Shown here: positions 7,286-15,860 of the stretch, piece after piece
How the letters are laid out: each line of letters begins with the position of its first letter
Position numbering within the stretch: position 1 is the first letter of the stretch
DNA from: Cystobacter fuscus DSM 2262
Lineage (GTDB): Bacteria; Myxococcota; Myxococcia; Myxococcales; Myxococcaceae
DNA: 64,000 nucleotides
NCBI RefSeq assembly: GCF_000335475.2
Contig: NZ_ANAH02000002.1
Span: 1-64,000, forward strand
Direction: 5' to 3'
Notes under the pieces: generated by a model
What the model was told of the DNA's origin: nothing
What the model saw: the letters and a program-made list of their open reading frames with translations, nothing else
Database searches by the model: none
Translations under genes and position numbers: made by a program

Positions 7286-9118
7286 TCAGAGCAGCGCCCA
7301 GAGCCAGCGGAGCGAGCCATCGTTGTCCCCGGCTCGCAACGCCCGGAAGGAGACGCCGCTGAGCGTCGAGGGCACGGTCAGCGGCGTGGGCGAGAGCAGG
7401 ACGGCGTAGGTGCTCGTGCCCACCAGGCGGCTGCCCACCACGGTGTCTCCGGCGGCCTGGCGCGCGGAGAGGAAGGACTGCATGTCCGCGGCGGTGCCCT
7501 TCACCACGTACTCGAAGCGTTGCTGGAAGCCCGTGCCCGAGGGGTTGCGCCGGACGTGAATCCGGTAGAGGCCCCGCTGGGAGGCCGAGGCCACGAAGGA
7601 CACGTCGCGCGTCTTGAGGATGGACGTGTCGCGCAACCTGACGCTCGCCGTCGTCGGCAGGGGAGAGGGCAGGGCGTTGACGTCCTGGGAGAGGCCGGTG
7701 TTCACCACATCGGTGTAGGCGCCTTCCGCGCGGTAGTTCTGGCCGCTCACGTTGTTGGCGGAGACGTTGTCATTCAGTCGCAGGTGCGTGAGGGGCTCGG
7801 CGGCCGGGTTGCCCCCACTCACGAGGATGCCTGGATGCCCGATGGTGTGCGCGCCGCGGGTGATCCAGTTGCCGCGCACGGTGATGTTCTGGCTGGAGGA
7901 GGAGTTGTATCCGCCCTCGGAGGCCACGATGACGCCCGCTCCCGCCACCCCGATGGCCCAGTTGTGGTGGATGTCGATGTCATCGCCGCCGATGACCGCG
8001 TAGCCCCGTCCCCAGTCCGAACCCAGCATGGCGTTGTTCCACCACTCCATGGAGCCGCAGCGCGGCGAGGTGACGCCGTAGGTGACGCAGGCAATCCCAT
8101 CATCTCCCCGGTGCGGCAGTTCGTTGGTGCCAGGCGCCTCGTTGAAGAGGAAGTTGTCCCAGACCCAGGATTGGGTGGCCCCTTGCGTATGGTGGATGTG
8201 GTCCGCCCAGGTGTGGTGGATGTAATTGCCCTCGACGTGGTGGCGCTGCGAGCCATAGAAGAAGAGCCCGGTGGCGGCCGAGTTGGTCACCTCGACGCCC
8301 ACGACTTCCACGTCACTGGCGTGGTCGATGCTGATCTGGTTGTCCTCGAGCGCATCGAAGCGCTCCGTGGCGTCCGAGCGGAACTTCAGGCCGAAGAAAC
8401 CGCAGCCGGTGTTGCCGCGGCAGAGGATGGACTGGCGCCGGCGTGTGCCATTCACCGTGGCGTTGATGTCCGCCTGGCGGTTGGGTGCCCAGAACTTCAC
8501 GTGGTTCTTGGTGACGGTGAGGAGGTTCGTCTTGCGGAAGGACTTGCCCGGGGGCAGGTAGACGATGCCTCCCGAGGCGGGCAGGGCATTGACGGTGGCC
8601 GTCAGGGCCGCCAGGTCATCGGTGGTGCCATTGCCCACCGCGCCGTGGTTCATCGGATCCGCCACCGACATGACGCTGAGCGGGGACCAGCCCGTCCCGG
8701 AGACGAGGTTGAGCCGCACCGAGGCCGAGCGCCACTCGTTGGCGGGCTGACCCGCGGGAGCGTCCCAGGCCTTGGCGAAGACGTCGATGGCGCCTCGTGG
8801 CAGGCCGTCGGTGTTCCACGAGTAGGTGCCCACGCCGTCGAGCAGGGTGGCCCGGCCGAGGTACGTCCCGGGAGGCGTCCCCCGGAAGAACTCGATGTTC
8901 TGGATGGGTCCCTCGGCCCGGGCCTGGAGCGTCACCGTGCCGTGCACGGAGGCATTCGCGGGCGGCGAGGTGAGGGTCACCGAGGTCACCGCGAGGGAGA
9001 GGGTCCGCTCCGTCCCGGAGGTCTCCCCGGCGCTGGGCGAGCCGCCCGCGTCGGACAGGGGATCGCAGGCGCTCAGTGCGAGAAGTGCGAGCGCGGAGAG
9101 AGGAAGAGCGAGACGCAT
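7286..9118 (-). CDS. Right-handed beta-helix lipoprotein (pectate-lyase-like)
   Basis: 610 aa with a lipoprotein signal (LALSACDP, Cys18). Residues about 45-140 form an Ig-like Big_3-type domain (SVTLTSPPANASVHGTVTL, RGAIDVFAKAWDAPAG). A long parallel beta-helix follows (about 165-470): MNHGAVGNGTTDDLAALTAT is the usual entry to pectate-lyase/pectinesterase-like folds, followed by repeated N-x-I/G-N-x-I turns (VEGNYIHHTWADHIHHT, DIDIHHNWAIGV, ITVRGNWITRG). The fold points to a cell-surface polysaccharide-binding or degrading protein; catalytic residues could not be assigned. The C-terminal 140 aa are unassigned. Confidence 0.85.
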   Translation of the reverse strand: MRLALPLSALALLALSACDPLSDAGGSPSAGETSGTERTLSLAVTSVTLTSPPANASVHGTVTLQARAEGPIQNIEFFRGTPPGTYLGRATLLDGVGTYSWNTDGLPRGAIDVFAKAWDAPAGQPANEWRSASVRLNLVSGTGWSPLSVMSVADPMNHGAVGNGTTDDLAALTATVNALPASGGIVYLPPGKSFRKTNLLTVTKNHVKFWAPNRQADINATVNGTRRRQSILCRGNTGCGFFGLKFRSDATERFDALEDNQISIDHASDVEVVGVEVTNSAATGLFFYGSQRHHVEGNYIHHTWADHIHHTQGATQSWVWDNFLFNEAPGTNELPHRGDDGIACVTYGVTSPRCGSMEWWNNAMLGSDWGRGYAVIGGDDIDIHHNWAIGVAGAGVIVASEGGYNSSSSQNITVRGNWITRGAHTIGHPGILVSGGNPAAEPLTHLRLNDNVSANNVSGQNYRAEGAYTDVVNTGLSQDVNALPSPLPTTASVRLRDTSILKTRDVSFVASASQRGLYRIHVRRNPSGTGFQQRFEYVVKGTAADMQSFLSARQAAGDTVVGSRLVGTSTYAVLLSPTPLTVPSTLSGVSFRALRAGDNDGSLRWLWALL

Positions 9119-9309
9119 GCGAGGAGACCTCGGAGGAGGCAGGGAGGTTTGTACTCCATGCTCTTGTACATGGATTTCACGTTTTTGGCCGTGAAATCCG
9201 GGACTCCTGGTCTTGGTGAGGCCTTGGCTTCAAAGGCAATCACCCATGCCCAGACGGTGCGTTGGGCTGTCCTGGGCGGTCGCGTGAGGCGTGGGAGCCC
9301 CGGCCATGA

Positions 9310-9558
9310 TTGAATGGCGTCGTGGCCGACTTCACCGAAGAGCAGCTCCACGACGCCCTCCACCGCGCGAGCGCGGAGCTGTCACTGCCTGGCTATTACA
9401 TGGCGTGTGTGCGCCCCCTCCTGCGTGACGCGGAGGGGCGCTGGCCCCGGTGTTGTGGCGGCGGGTGCGAGCCCTGTACCCAGCAGCTCATCCGCGTGGC
9501 GCTGCGGACGCTGGAGCTGCTGGGGAGGCCTCGCGTGGCGCCCCTCCCGGAGGAGTGA
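9310..9558 (+). CDS. Small Cys-rich conserved hypothetical protein
   Basis: 82 aa, from TTG 9310 or GTG 9322. The middle holds the dense cysteine motif CCGGGCEPC, which could bind a metal, between two helical stretches (TEEQLHDALHRASAEL; TQQLIRVALRTLELL). No signal peptide. It ends 3 bp before the stop of the convergent gene. I do not recognise the family; codon use matches its neighbours, which supports coding. Confidence 0.6.
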   Translation: MNGVVADFTEEQLHDALHRASAELSLPGYYMACVRPLLRDAEGRWPRCCGGGCEPCTQQLIRVALRTLELLGRPRVAPLPEE

Positions 9559-9561
9559 ACG

Positions 9562-10254
9562 TCAGAACAGCCGCACGCCCAGGCCCAGCCGTGCGCCGTA
9601 GCCCAACCGGCTCTGCGTCACCCCACGCACTTCCTTGAACACGTCCACGCCGAGCTGGCCCAGCAGCGACAGCGTCAGATCCTCGCCGAGGTAGATCTCC
9701 GCGCCCACGCCGGCCAGGGGCTTCACCCGCCAGGTGCCGCCCGGGCTCAGTCCGAGGTCATACGGCACTTCCACCGTGCCGAGCGCCGCCACCGTCTCCA
9801 CCACCCGCCAGGTGGCCACCAGGGCGGGATCCACCCGCAGGAACCAGCCCCGCAGGTTCTGCGCGTCGAAGTAGCGGCTGCCCGGGTTGGCCGTCACTCC
9901 CAGTCCCAGCTCCGGCGCCACCGCCCACGCGCCCTCGCTCCACACCGGCCAGCGGCCCACCGCCTCCACCGTCGTCGACAGGTGCAGGTAGTCGAAGCGC
10001 GCCCGGGCGCCCAGCTCCCAGCCCGACAGTCCCTGCCGGTAGGACACGCCCACCTCGGGGGCGCCCACCCATCCGGCCACCGCGCTCCCTCCGTCCGGAA
10101 GCACCGCCGGGGCCAGCATCGCCCCGAAGTGCCTCTGGCGGTCCTCCACGCGCACTGCTTCCGTCTCCGACGGAGTCGTCTTCTCCGGCGCCGTCGTCCC
10201 CTGCGCCATCGCCACCCACGGCACCAGCACCCAGGCCTGCATCAGTCGCTTCAT
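9562..10254 (-). CDS. Small outer-membrane beta-barrel protein
   Basis: 230 aa from the ATG at 10254 (an in-frame ATG at 10266 adds four residues). A signal peptide ends about VAMAQG. The rest alternates hydrophobic/polar strands with Gly-rich turns (VGVSYRQGLSGWELGARARF, GVGAEIYLGEDLTLSLLGQLG) and ends in a Leu-Gly-Val-Arg-Leu-Phe strand, the C-terminal Phe typical of barrel proteins. Ligand unknown; probably an 8- to 10-strand barrel. Confidence 0.8.
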   Translation of the reverse strand: MKRLMQAWVLVPWVAMAQGTTAPEKTTPSETEAVRVEDRQRHFGAMLAPAVLPDGGSAVAGWVGAPEVGVSYRQGLSGWELGARARFDYLHLSTTVEAVGRWPVWSEGAWAVAPELGLGVTANPGSRYFDAQNLRGWFLRVDPALVATWRVVETVAALGTVEVPYDLGLSPGGTWRVKPLAGVGAEIYLGEDLTLSLLGQLGVDVFKEVRGVTQSRLGYGARLGLGVRLF

Positions 10255-10471
10255 AGGGCCGTGCACTCTGGCGCTTCCTCCCCGGCTCCGTCGAGCGTTT
10301 CCTTCGCTGACCTATTGCGCTATACCCAACGATTTCAGGTGCTTGGACTTCACAGCGGGACCATTCCACGTAAAACGTGCGACCCGAGTGTTTCCTGGTA
10401 GGCTTTTTACCGGCATCTCGTATTTTTGGGCTGAAAGCGGACAGCGGATCATCCTCGAGCAGGAGTCGTCC

Positions 10472-11599
10472 ATGGCCAACAGCACGCGCGTTGCTTCCGT
10501 CCTCGAGCCGGCGCCCACGGCGCCTTGCGCGGATGTCAGCCCCCGGCGCCGCGCCAACCGCTTCCGCCCCCGCGTCCTGCTCGCCGAGTCCCAGGGTGAG
10601 GTGCGCACCGCGCTCGCCCAGGAGTTGGTCGGCGCCGGCTTCGAGGTGGTCGCCGCCCCGGTCATCGAGGAGCTGCTCGGGGAGCTGAGCGAGGGCGGGC
10701 CGCTGCCGCACCTGGTGCTCGTGCCCACCGAGGCCTCGCCGGACGGTCTGGATGGATTGACGCTGTGCGAGCGGCTGCGCGCGGAGGCTCGCACCGCGTC
10801 GCTCCCGGTGTACGTGTTCTCGCGTGACGAGGCGTCCGCCCCGCGAGAGCGCGCCGAGGCGGTGCGCGTGGATGATCTGCTCGTGCAGCCGGTGGATCCC
10901 CGGGTGGTGGTGTCGCTGGCGCGGTTGAAGGCCGGACGGGGGGCGTTCGCGCCCGCCTACGAGGCGCATACCGTGCGCATGCCCCTGTCCCAGATGGTGC
11001 GGGCGCTCTTGTGCGGCTCGCGCTCCGGCCGTGTCGAGCTGCGGGACAACGAGGGCTGGCTCGCCTTCCGCCAGGGGCACGTGGTGGATGCGTCCTACGA
11101 GGGGGAGCGGGGCCTGGTCGCCCTGCGCCGCCTGCTCTTCTTCGGCTCGGGCGCGTACGCGGTGTCCTTCGGGGACGCGCTCGCCCAGGGCAAGCCCCTG
11201 CTCAGCCCGCGGGTGTTCACCTCGCTGCTGCTGCCGGCCGTGGAGCGCTTCACGGCCCTGTGCGCCCTGGGCATTCCGCTGTCGGCCCGGCTCTCGGTGG
11301 ACTTCAAGCGGCTGGCGGACGCGCTGCACTCGCTGCCCGACGACGTGGGGCAGGTCATCCGCCTGTGCGACGGCCAGCGCACCGTGCACTCCACACTCCT
11401 GGAGTGCGGGCTGCCGGAGATCACCACCCTGGAGGTGATGACGTTCCTGTACGCGCAAGGGGTGCTGGTGCCGGCCAACTTCATCGCCGAGCGCGAGCCG
11501 CCCAGTCCCCGCGTCCCGCCCTTCTTCGAGCCGGGTGGCGCCCTGGACGAGGAGCCGTTCTCGGAGGCGTTCGCGGCCGTGGATTCCCGGGCCGCCTGA
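10472..11599 (+). CDS. PATAN (DUF4388) protein with a degenerate receiver domain
   Basis: 375 aa; AGGAG is 6 nt before the ATG. Residues about 30-150 have a receiver-like alternation (RPRVLLAESQGEVRTALAQE, LPVYVFSRDE, DDLLVQPVDPR), but the strand that should carry the phospho-acceptor Asp reads LVLVPTEAS, so phosphorylation at that site looks lost. Residues about 165-250 are a PATAN domain (VRMPLSQMVRALLCGSRSGR, VELRDNEGWLAFRQGHVVDA). PATAN proteins interact with response regulators in gliding and polarity networks of myxobacteria. The second PATAN gene here (20931) has no receiver. Confidence 0.85.
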   Translation: MANSTRVASVLEPAPTAPCADVSPRRRANRFRPRVLLAESQGEVRTALAQELVGAGFEVVAAPVIEELLGELSEGGPLPHLVLVPTEASPDGLDGLTLCERLRAEARTASLPVYVFSRDEASAPRERAEAVRVDDLLVQPVDPRVVVSLARLKAGRGAFAPAYEAHTVRMPLSQMVRALLCGSRSGRVELRDNEGWLAFRQGHVVDASYEGERGLVALRRLLFFGSGAYAVSFGDALAQGKPLLSPRVFTSLLLPAVERFTALCALGIPLSARLSVDFKRLADALHSLPDDVGQVIRLCDGQRTVHSTLLECGLPEITTLEVMTFLYAQGVLVPANFIAEREPPSPRVPPFFEPGGALDEEPFSEAFAAVDSRAA

Positions 11600-11715
11600 G
11601 CAGACAGAGGCCCTCGCCCTCCCAAGGGGTTTGACTCGCGCCGCGCGTCCGGGCGACAAGGCGCGGCGCTGTCTCCACCTCGCCGGGGGCATCCGCCTCC
11701 AGGAGTGTCATCCCC

Positions 11716-12465
11716 ATGTCCGGTCACAACCGATGGTCGAAGCTCAAGCGGGCCAACGCCATCATGGGCAAGACCAAGGGCAAGCTCTACTCCAAGCTCA
11801 TCAAGGAGATGACCGTCGCCGCGCGGTTGGGCGGGGGCAATCCGGAGGGCAATGCCCGGCTGCGCGTGGCCATCGCCGCCGCGCGCGAGGCGAACATGCC
11901 CAACGACAACATCCAGCGCGCCATCAAGAAGGGCACGGGGGAGTTGGAGGGGGAGAGCTACGAGGAGATCGTCTACGAGGGTTATGGCCCTGGCGGCGTG
12001 GCCCTGCTGGTGGAGTGCCTCACCGACAACCGCAACCGCTCGGCGGCCGACGTGCGCTCCATGCTGGGCAAGGAGGGCGGCAACATGGGCGCGGAGGGCT
12101 CGGTGAGCTGGATGTTCCACAAGAAGGGCGTCGTCACCGTGAAGCCCGGCCCCAGCGAGGACGTGGTGATGGAGAAGGCGCTCGACGCGGGCGCCGAGGA
12201 CGTGCTGCCCCTGGGCGAGGACGGCTTCGAGGTGAGATGCGCTCCGGCGGATCTGCACGCGGTGGCCTCGGCCCTGGAGGGCGCGGGCCTGAAGCTCGGC
12301 GAGCAGAAGTGGACGTACCTGCCGCAGAACACCGTGCGCGTCGAGGGCGACAACGCCCGGAAGATGCTCAAGCTCATGGAGCTGCTCGAGGACAACGACG
12401 ACGTGCAGAACGTCTACGCCAACTTCGAGATGGATGACGCGCTGATGGACTCGCTCTCGGGGTGA
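11716..12465 (+). CDS. yebC: YebC/PmpR family protein
   Basis: 249 aa, full length for the family. It starts MSGHNRWSKLKRANAIMGKT and has the conserved blocks NARLRVAIAAAREANMPNDN, IQRAIKKGTGE, YEGYGPGGVALLVECLTDN and GSVSWMFHKKGVV. Members are cytoplasmic; the family includes transcriptional regulators and, per recent work, a ribosome-associated factor that relieves stalling. It lies directly upstream of ruvC, the common bacterial order. Confidence 0.96.
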   Translation: MSGHNRWSKLKRANAIMGKTKGKLYSKLIKEMTVAARLGGGNPEGNARLRVAIAAAREANMPNDNIQRAIKKGTGELEGESYEEIVYEGYGPGGVALLVECLTDNRNRSAADVRSMLGKEGGNMGAEGSVSWMFHKKGVVTVKPGPSEDVVMEKALDAGAEDVLPLGEDGFEVRCAPADLHAVASALEGAGLKLGEQKWTYLPQNTVRVEGDNARKMLKLMELLEDNDDVQNVYANFEMDDALMDSLSG

Positions 12466-12558
12466 GGGGGCGGGGGGCGCACGGGTCCATCGACACGGAG
12501 CGGGCCGACGCGTTATAGGGCTGGCTGAACCCCTGTTCCGTTGTTCGCGGAGAGTCAC

Positions 12559-13131
12559 GTGCGCGTCCTGGGCATCGATCCTGGCAGCCGCTTCATGGGC
12601 TATGGCGTGGTGGAGGATCGGCGCGGCCGTCTGGTCCATGTGGGCCATGGCGTCATCAAGGTGGACCCCGACGCCGCGCTCGAGCTGCGGCTCAAGTCGT
12701 TGCACGAGGCCCTCCTGGAGGCCTTCAAGCTCTACCGGCCCGCGTCGGTGGCGGTGGAAGGCGTGTTCACCTTCCGCAATGCGCGCAGCGCGCTCATCCT
12801 CGGGCATGCCCGGGGCGTGGCGCTGCTGGCCGCCGCCCAGGCGGGGCTGAGCGTGCACGAGTACGCGCCCGCCAAGGTGAAGCGCTCGGTGGGCGCCGGG
12901 GGCTCGGCGGACAAGGACGCGGTGGGGCGCATGGTGTGCACCTTCCTCGACCTGGAGGAACTGGAGCGCTCGGATGCGAGCGACGCGCTCGCGGTGGCGC
13001 TCTGCCACCTCAACCACTCCCGGGCGGGCGTTCCGGTGGCGGGCACGCGGGGCCGCACGCGCGCCCGCGCGACCCAGGCGAAGCTGGCCGACAAGCTCAC
13101 GCCGTCCTACCGGCGTCCGGAGGCGCGATGA
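12559..13131 (+). CDS. ruvC: Holliday junction endodeoxyribonuclease RuvC
   Basis: 190 aa from the GTG at 12559, preceded by CGGAGAG; the family N-terminus MRVLGIDPGS starts exactly here. Catalytic acidic residues are all present: Asp7 (GIDPG), Glu67 (VEGVF), Asp139 and Asp142 (SDASDALAVALCH). RuvC resolves Holliday junctions made during recombinational repair, guided by RuvAB. The Arg/Lys-rich tail (about 155-190) is somewhat long. The stop overlaps the ruvA start. Confidence 0.97.
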   Translation: MRVLGIDPGSRFMGYGVVEDRRGRLVHVGHGVIKVDPDAALELRLKSLHEALLEAFKLYRPASVAVEGVFTFRNARSALILGHARGVALLAAAQAGLSVHEYAPAKVKRSVGAGGSADKDAVGRMVCTFLDLEELERSDASDALAVALCHLNHSRAGVPVAGTRGRTRARATQAKLADKLTPSYRRPEAR

Positions 13132-13739
13132 TCGCGGCACTGCGTGGCACCGTGCAGGAGAAGAGCCTCGAGGAGGCCATCATCGACGTGGGGGGCGTGG
13201 GCTACCGCGTCTTCTTCTCCACGCTCACGCTGGGCCGGCTGCCCGCGGAGGGAGAGCCCGTGCAGGTGCGCGTGCGCACCGTGGTGCGCGAGGACGCCTT
13301 CGAGCTGTTCGGCTTCCTCTCGCGCCCCGAGGAGGAGCTCTTCCTCCTGCTCAACTCGGTGTCCCATGTGGGGCCGCGGCTGGCGCTGGCGGTGCTCTCC
13401 GGCATGGAGGTGGCCGAGCTGGTGGCGGCGCTCGGCCGGGGCGAGGTGGCCCGCCTCACGAAGATTCACGGCGTGGGGAAGAAGACCGCCGAGCGGCTCG
13501 TGCTGGAGCTCAAGGACAAGGTGAAGACGCTGCACCTGGAGCAGGTGGCCACGCAGCTGAAGCCGGAGGCCCCCGCGGCCAAGCACCTGGCGGACCTCAT
13601 CTCGGCGCTCGTCAACCTCGGCTACAAGCAGCCCCAGGCGGAGAAGGCGGCCCAGTCCGCCAGCGAGCGCTTGGGTGAGGAGGCCGCCTTCCAGGCCCTC
13701 TTCCGCGAGGCGCTCAAGGTCCTGCGCGCGACGCCTTGA
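13128..13739 (+). CDS. ruvA: Holliday junction branch-migration protein RuvA
   Basis: 203 aa. The ATG at 13128 overlaps the ruvC stop (ATGA), implying coupled translation. The N-terminal OB fold starts MIAALRGTV; helix-hairpin-helix motifs bind junction DNA (LNSVSHVGPRLALAVLSGM; LTKIHGVGKKTAERLVLEL); the C-terminal domain (LISALVNLGYKQPQAEKA) contacts RuvB. It recruits RuvB to junctions. Confidence 0.97.
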   Translation: MIAALRGTVQEKSLEEAIIDVGGVGYRVFFSTLTLGRLPAEGEPVQVRVRTVVREDAFELFGFLSRPEEELFLLLNSVSHVGPRLALAVLSGMEVAELVAALGRGEVARLTKIHGVGKKTAERLVLELKDKVKTLHLEQVATQLKPEAPAAKHLADLISALVNLGYKQPQAEKAAQSASERLGEEAAFQALFREALKVLRATP

Positions 13740-13776
13740 GGCCGGGTGTCGCTCGGAGGGCCGCTCGCATGGCGGC

Positions 13777-14436
13777 TCAGAAGTAGGTGACGCGCACCTC
13801 GGGCTCCGGTGCCTGATCCGGAACGCCCTCGCGCTTGCGCTGGCAGGCGGCGCAGCACTCCGCCCAGGGGACGAGCTGGAGCCGCTCGATGAGGATGATG
13901 GCGTAGCAGTCCTCGCACAGGCCGTAGATGCCCGGGGTCACCTCGAGCTTGTGGATGGCCCGCTGCACGCGCGGCAGCAGCTGATCATCCCGCTCCTCGC
14001 CGGACTCGGCCGCCTCGCGCAACTGCTCACGCTGGTCCTCGTCGATGGTGGCCCATACCCACTCCGGGGGCTGCTTGCCGGACAGGACGTAATGCAGCAC
14101 GTGGAGCTGGTGCTCGGCCTCGCGGCGCTGGGCCTCGCGGCGCATGGTGACGAGCTTCGGATTCTCCATGAGGCGCGACAGGCGCTGCTGCACCTCGCGC
14201 CGCATCCCGGTGTCCCGGGTGATGTGCTCGATATAGGCCTGGGGCGAGACTTCCGCGGGTCCACACACCTGCTGGAGCACGCGCTCGAAGACGGGCTCGA
14301 TGCCCACGGTCGCCGCGGTGGCGATCCAACTCGTGGAGGCGTTCAGCGCATCGAGGGTGGAGAGGATCGCTTGATGGATGTCCTTCCACTGCGGCGGGGG
14401 GCCTTCTGGGGAACCGGTCGTCATGCCTGGGGGCAT
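13777..14436 (-). CDS. TraR/DksA-type C4 zinc-finger protein
   Basis: 219 aa; ATG 14436 or 14424. The N-terminal 150 aa are helical without a recognised domain. Residues about 160-205 match the DksA/TraR zinc finger: IHKLEVTPGIYGLCEDC, then RLQLVPWAECCAACQ, with four cysteines in CxxC and CxxC pairs and the GxYGxC signature. DksA-like proteins bind the RNA polymerase secondary channel through an acidic coiled coil before the finger; here Glu/Asp-rich sequence (ATIDEDQREQLREAAESGEE) precedes it. It is convergent to ruvA and on the opposite strand from the ruv genes. Confidence 0.78.
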   Translation of the reverse strand: MPPGMTTGSPEGPPPQWKDIHQAILSTLDALNASTSWIATAATVGIEPVFERVLQQVCGPAEVSPQAYIEHITRDTGMRREVQQRLSRLMENPKLVTMRREAQRREAEHQLHVLHYVLSGKQPPEWVWATIDEDQREQLREAAESGEERDDQLLPRVQRAIHKLEVTPGIYGLCEDCYAIILIERLQLVPWAECCAACQRKREGVPDQAPEPEVRVTYF

Positions 14437-14585
14437 CTAACCACAGGGAACCGGGAGACACACGAGCCCGCTTTTTCGCGGAGTTCGCCAGCAGGGTCCA
14501 CCGCCGGGCCACCCTGGCGCGCCCGGCTGCCCCAGGGGCGAACCCCGAATTCCCAGGCGCCCGAGGAGCCGCGCCCCCGGTGAAC

Positions 14586-15647
14586 TCAAGCGGCGGAGGC
14601 CAGGCGGATGCGGCCGTGCGCCGGCGCGGGCAGGGTGAGGGTGGGCGTGAGTCCGGGGGCCACCTTCGCTCCCGTCAGCAGCGACGAGGGGTGGAAGTTC
14701 ACGAAGCACCCATCCACCCGCGAGGGCCCCGCGAACACCTTCTCGACGATCATCGACGAGTACTGCTCCAGTGAGCTCTCGCGGGTGTTGCCGTTGAGGA
14801 CGACTTCCCAGCCCATCTGTTCGGCGAAGGCGCGCACGCCGGGGATGCCCGATTGCAGCGGGGTGTAGCTCTCGGTGGCGATGCCGTTCTCGCTCACCAC
14901 GAAGATCTCCTGGTCCGTGGCCACCGCGAGCGACATGTTGCCCAGCGTGTGCCCGGGCGTCGACAGGAGCGCCACGCCCCGGCCGAGCCACGTGTCCCCG
15001 TCCAGCAGCACCACGCGCTCCCCGGGCACACCGTCGGTTCCCCCCGGCACGTACCAGACGCGCTCCAGCGGGTGCAGGTTCTTCACCGACGCCCACTCGG
15101 CCCGCTGCACCAACAGCTTCGCCCGGGGGAAGTACGCGGGCTGACCGTCGCCCCCGAGCCAGCGCCGCACGTCCTGCACATGCAGGTGATCGAAGGCGAT
15201 GTAGTCCACGTCCCCGGGCCCGAGTCCCAGCGCCTCGAGGTGCCCCTGCACGGTGCCGTGCTTGCGCGTCATCACCTTGTCCGCGAGGAAGGCGCCGTAC
15301 TTGCCGCGCAGCGACTTGTAGAAGGGCGCCTCATGCCCGCGCTCATAATCGCTCGGGTTGAAGAGCAGCACGCGCGTGGTCCCGTCCTCCTCGAACTGCA
15401 CCACCTGCATGCGGTTCATGATCATCACGTAGGGCGCCGGAGAGAGCGCCGCGCCGCTGAAGGCGAACAGGGCCGGATAGGGGAAGGTGATGAGATCGCA
15501 GGTGGCGAGTGCCTGGACCGGGCCGTCCGCCGCGAAGGCCTCGCGCGCCTGCCAGGCCGCCCGGCGCAGCTTCTGCAACCGGGAGCTGGCGAGGGGCTCG
15601 GCGCGGGCATCGGAGAGGAAGGGCAGGGGGCGGAAGGAAGGAGTCAT
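14586..15647 (-). CDS. MBL-fold metallo-hydrolase
   Basis: 353 aa from the ATG at 15647; the open frame runs further upstream only as shadow of ruvB. Metal-site blocks fit a metallo-beta-lactamase fold: IAFDHLHVQD (HxHxxD, a variant of HxHxDH), LLSTPGHTLGNMSL (third His), a late VSENG segment and a C-terminal NGNTRES. The N-terminal about 110 aa (ATCDLITFPYPALFAFSGAA) form the first half of the beta sandwich. Substrate unknown. Divergent from ruvB with about 210 bp between. Confidence 0.8.
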   Translation of the reverse strand: MTPSFRPLPFLSDARAEPLASSRLQKLRRAAWQAREAFAADGPVQALATCDLITFPYPALFAFSGAALSPAPYVMIMNRMQVVQFEEDGTTRVLLFNPSDYERGHEAPFYKSLRGKYGAFLADKVMTRKHGTVQGHLEALGLGPGDVDYIAFDHLHVQDVRRWLGGDGQPAYFPRAKLLVQRAEWASVKNLHPLERVWYVPGGTDGVPGERVVLLDGDTWLGRGVALLSTPGHTLGNMSLAVATDQEIFVVSENGIATESYTPLQSGIPGVRAFAEQMGWEVVLNGNTRESSLEQYSSMIVEKVFAGPSRVDGCFVNFHPSSLLTGAKVAPGLTPTLTLPAPAHGRIRLASAA

Positions 15648-15860
15648 GGGGTTCACCGGGAAAACGCACGATCCAGGGGGAATGTGTCGCACGTTTCGAG
15701 GGGCGGCTGGATGCTCCCGGGCGCGGCGGGGGGGCCTCGGGTTCACTGGTAGACGGGGCCTGCGGGCAGGCGGCCCGGCGTCCGGTGAGCATCGGAGCGC
15801 ATCATGTAGAGAGCCCTCCACCCGAGGGCCATTCTGGTAGGGTGGGGACAGAGGACTGGC

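Noticed and set aside
7520-9313. Long + strand frame across the beta-helix lipoprotein gene
   Set aside because: No signal, RBS or domain; His/Arg/Gly-rich composition typical of the reverse of a high-GC gene.
9758-11692. Long - strand frame across the PATAN protein gene
   Set aside because: Overlaps two well-supported genes and has shadow composition.
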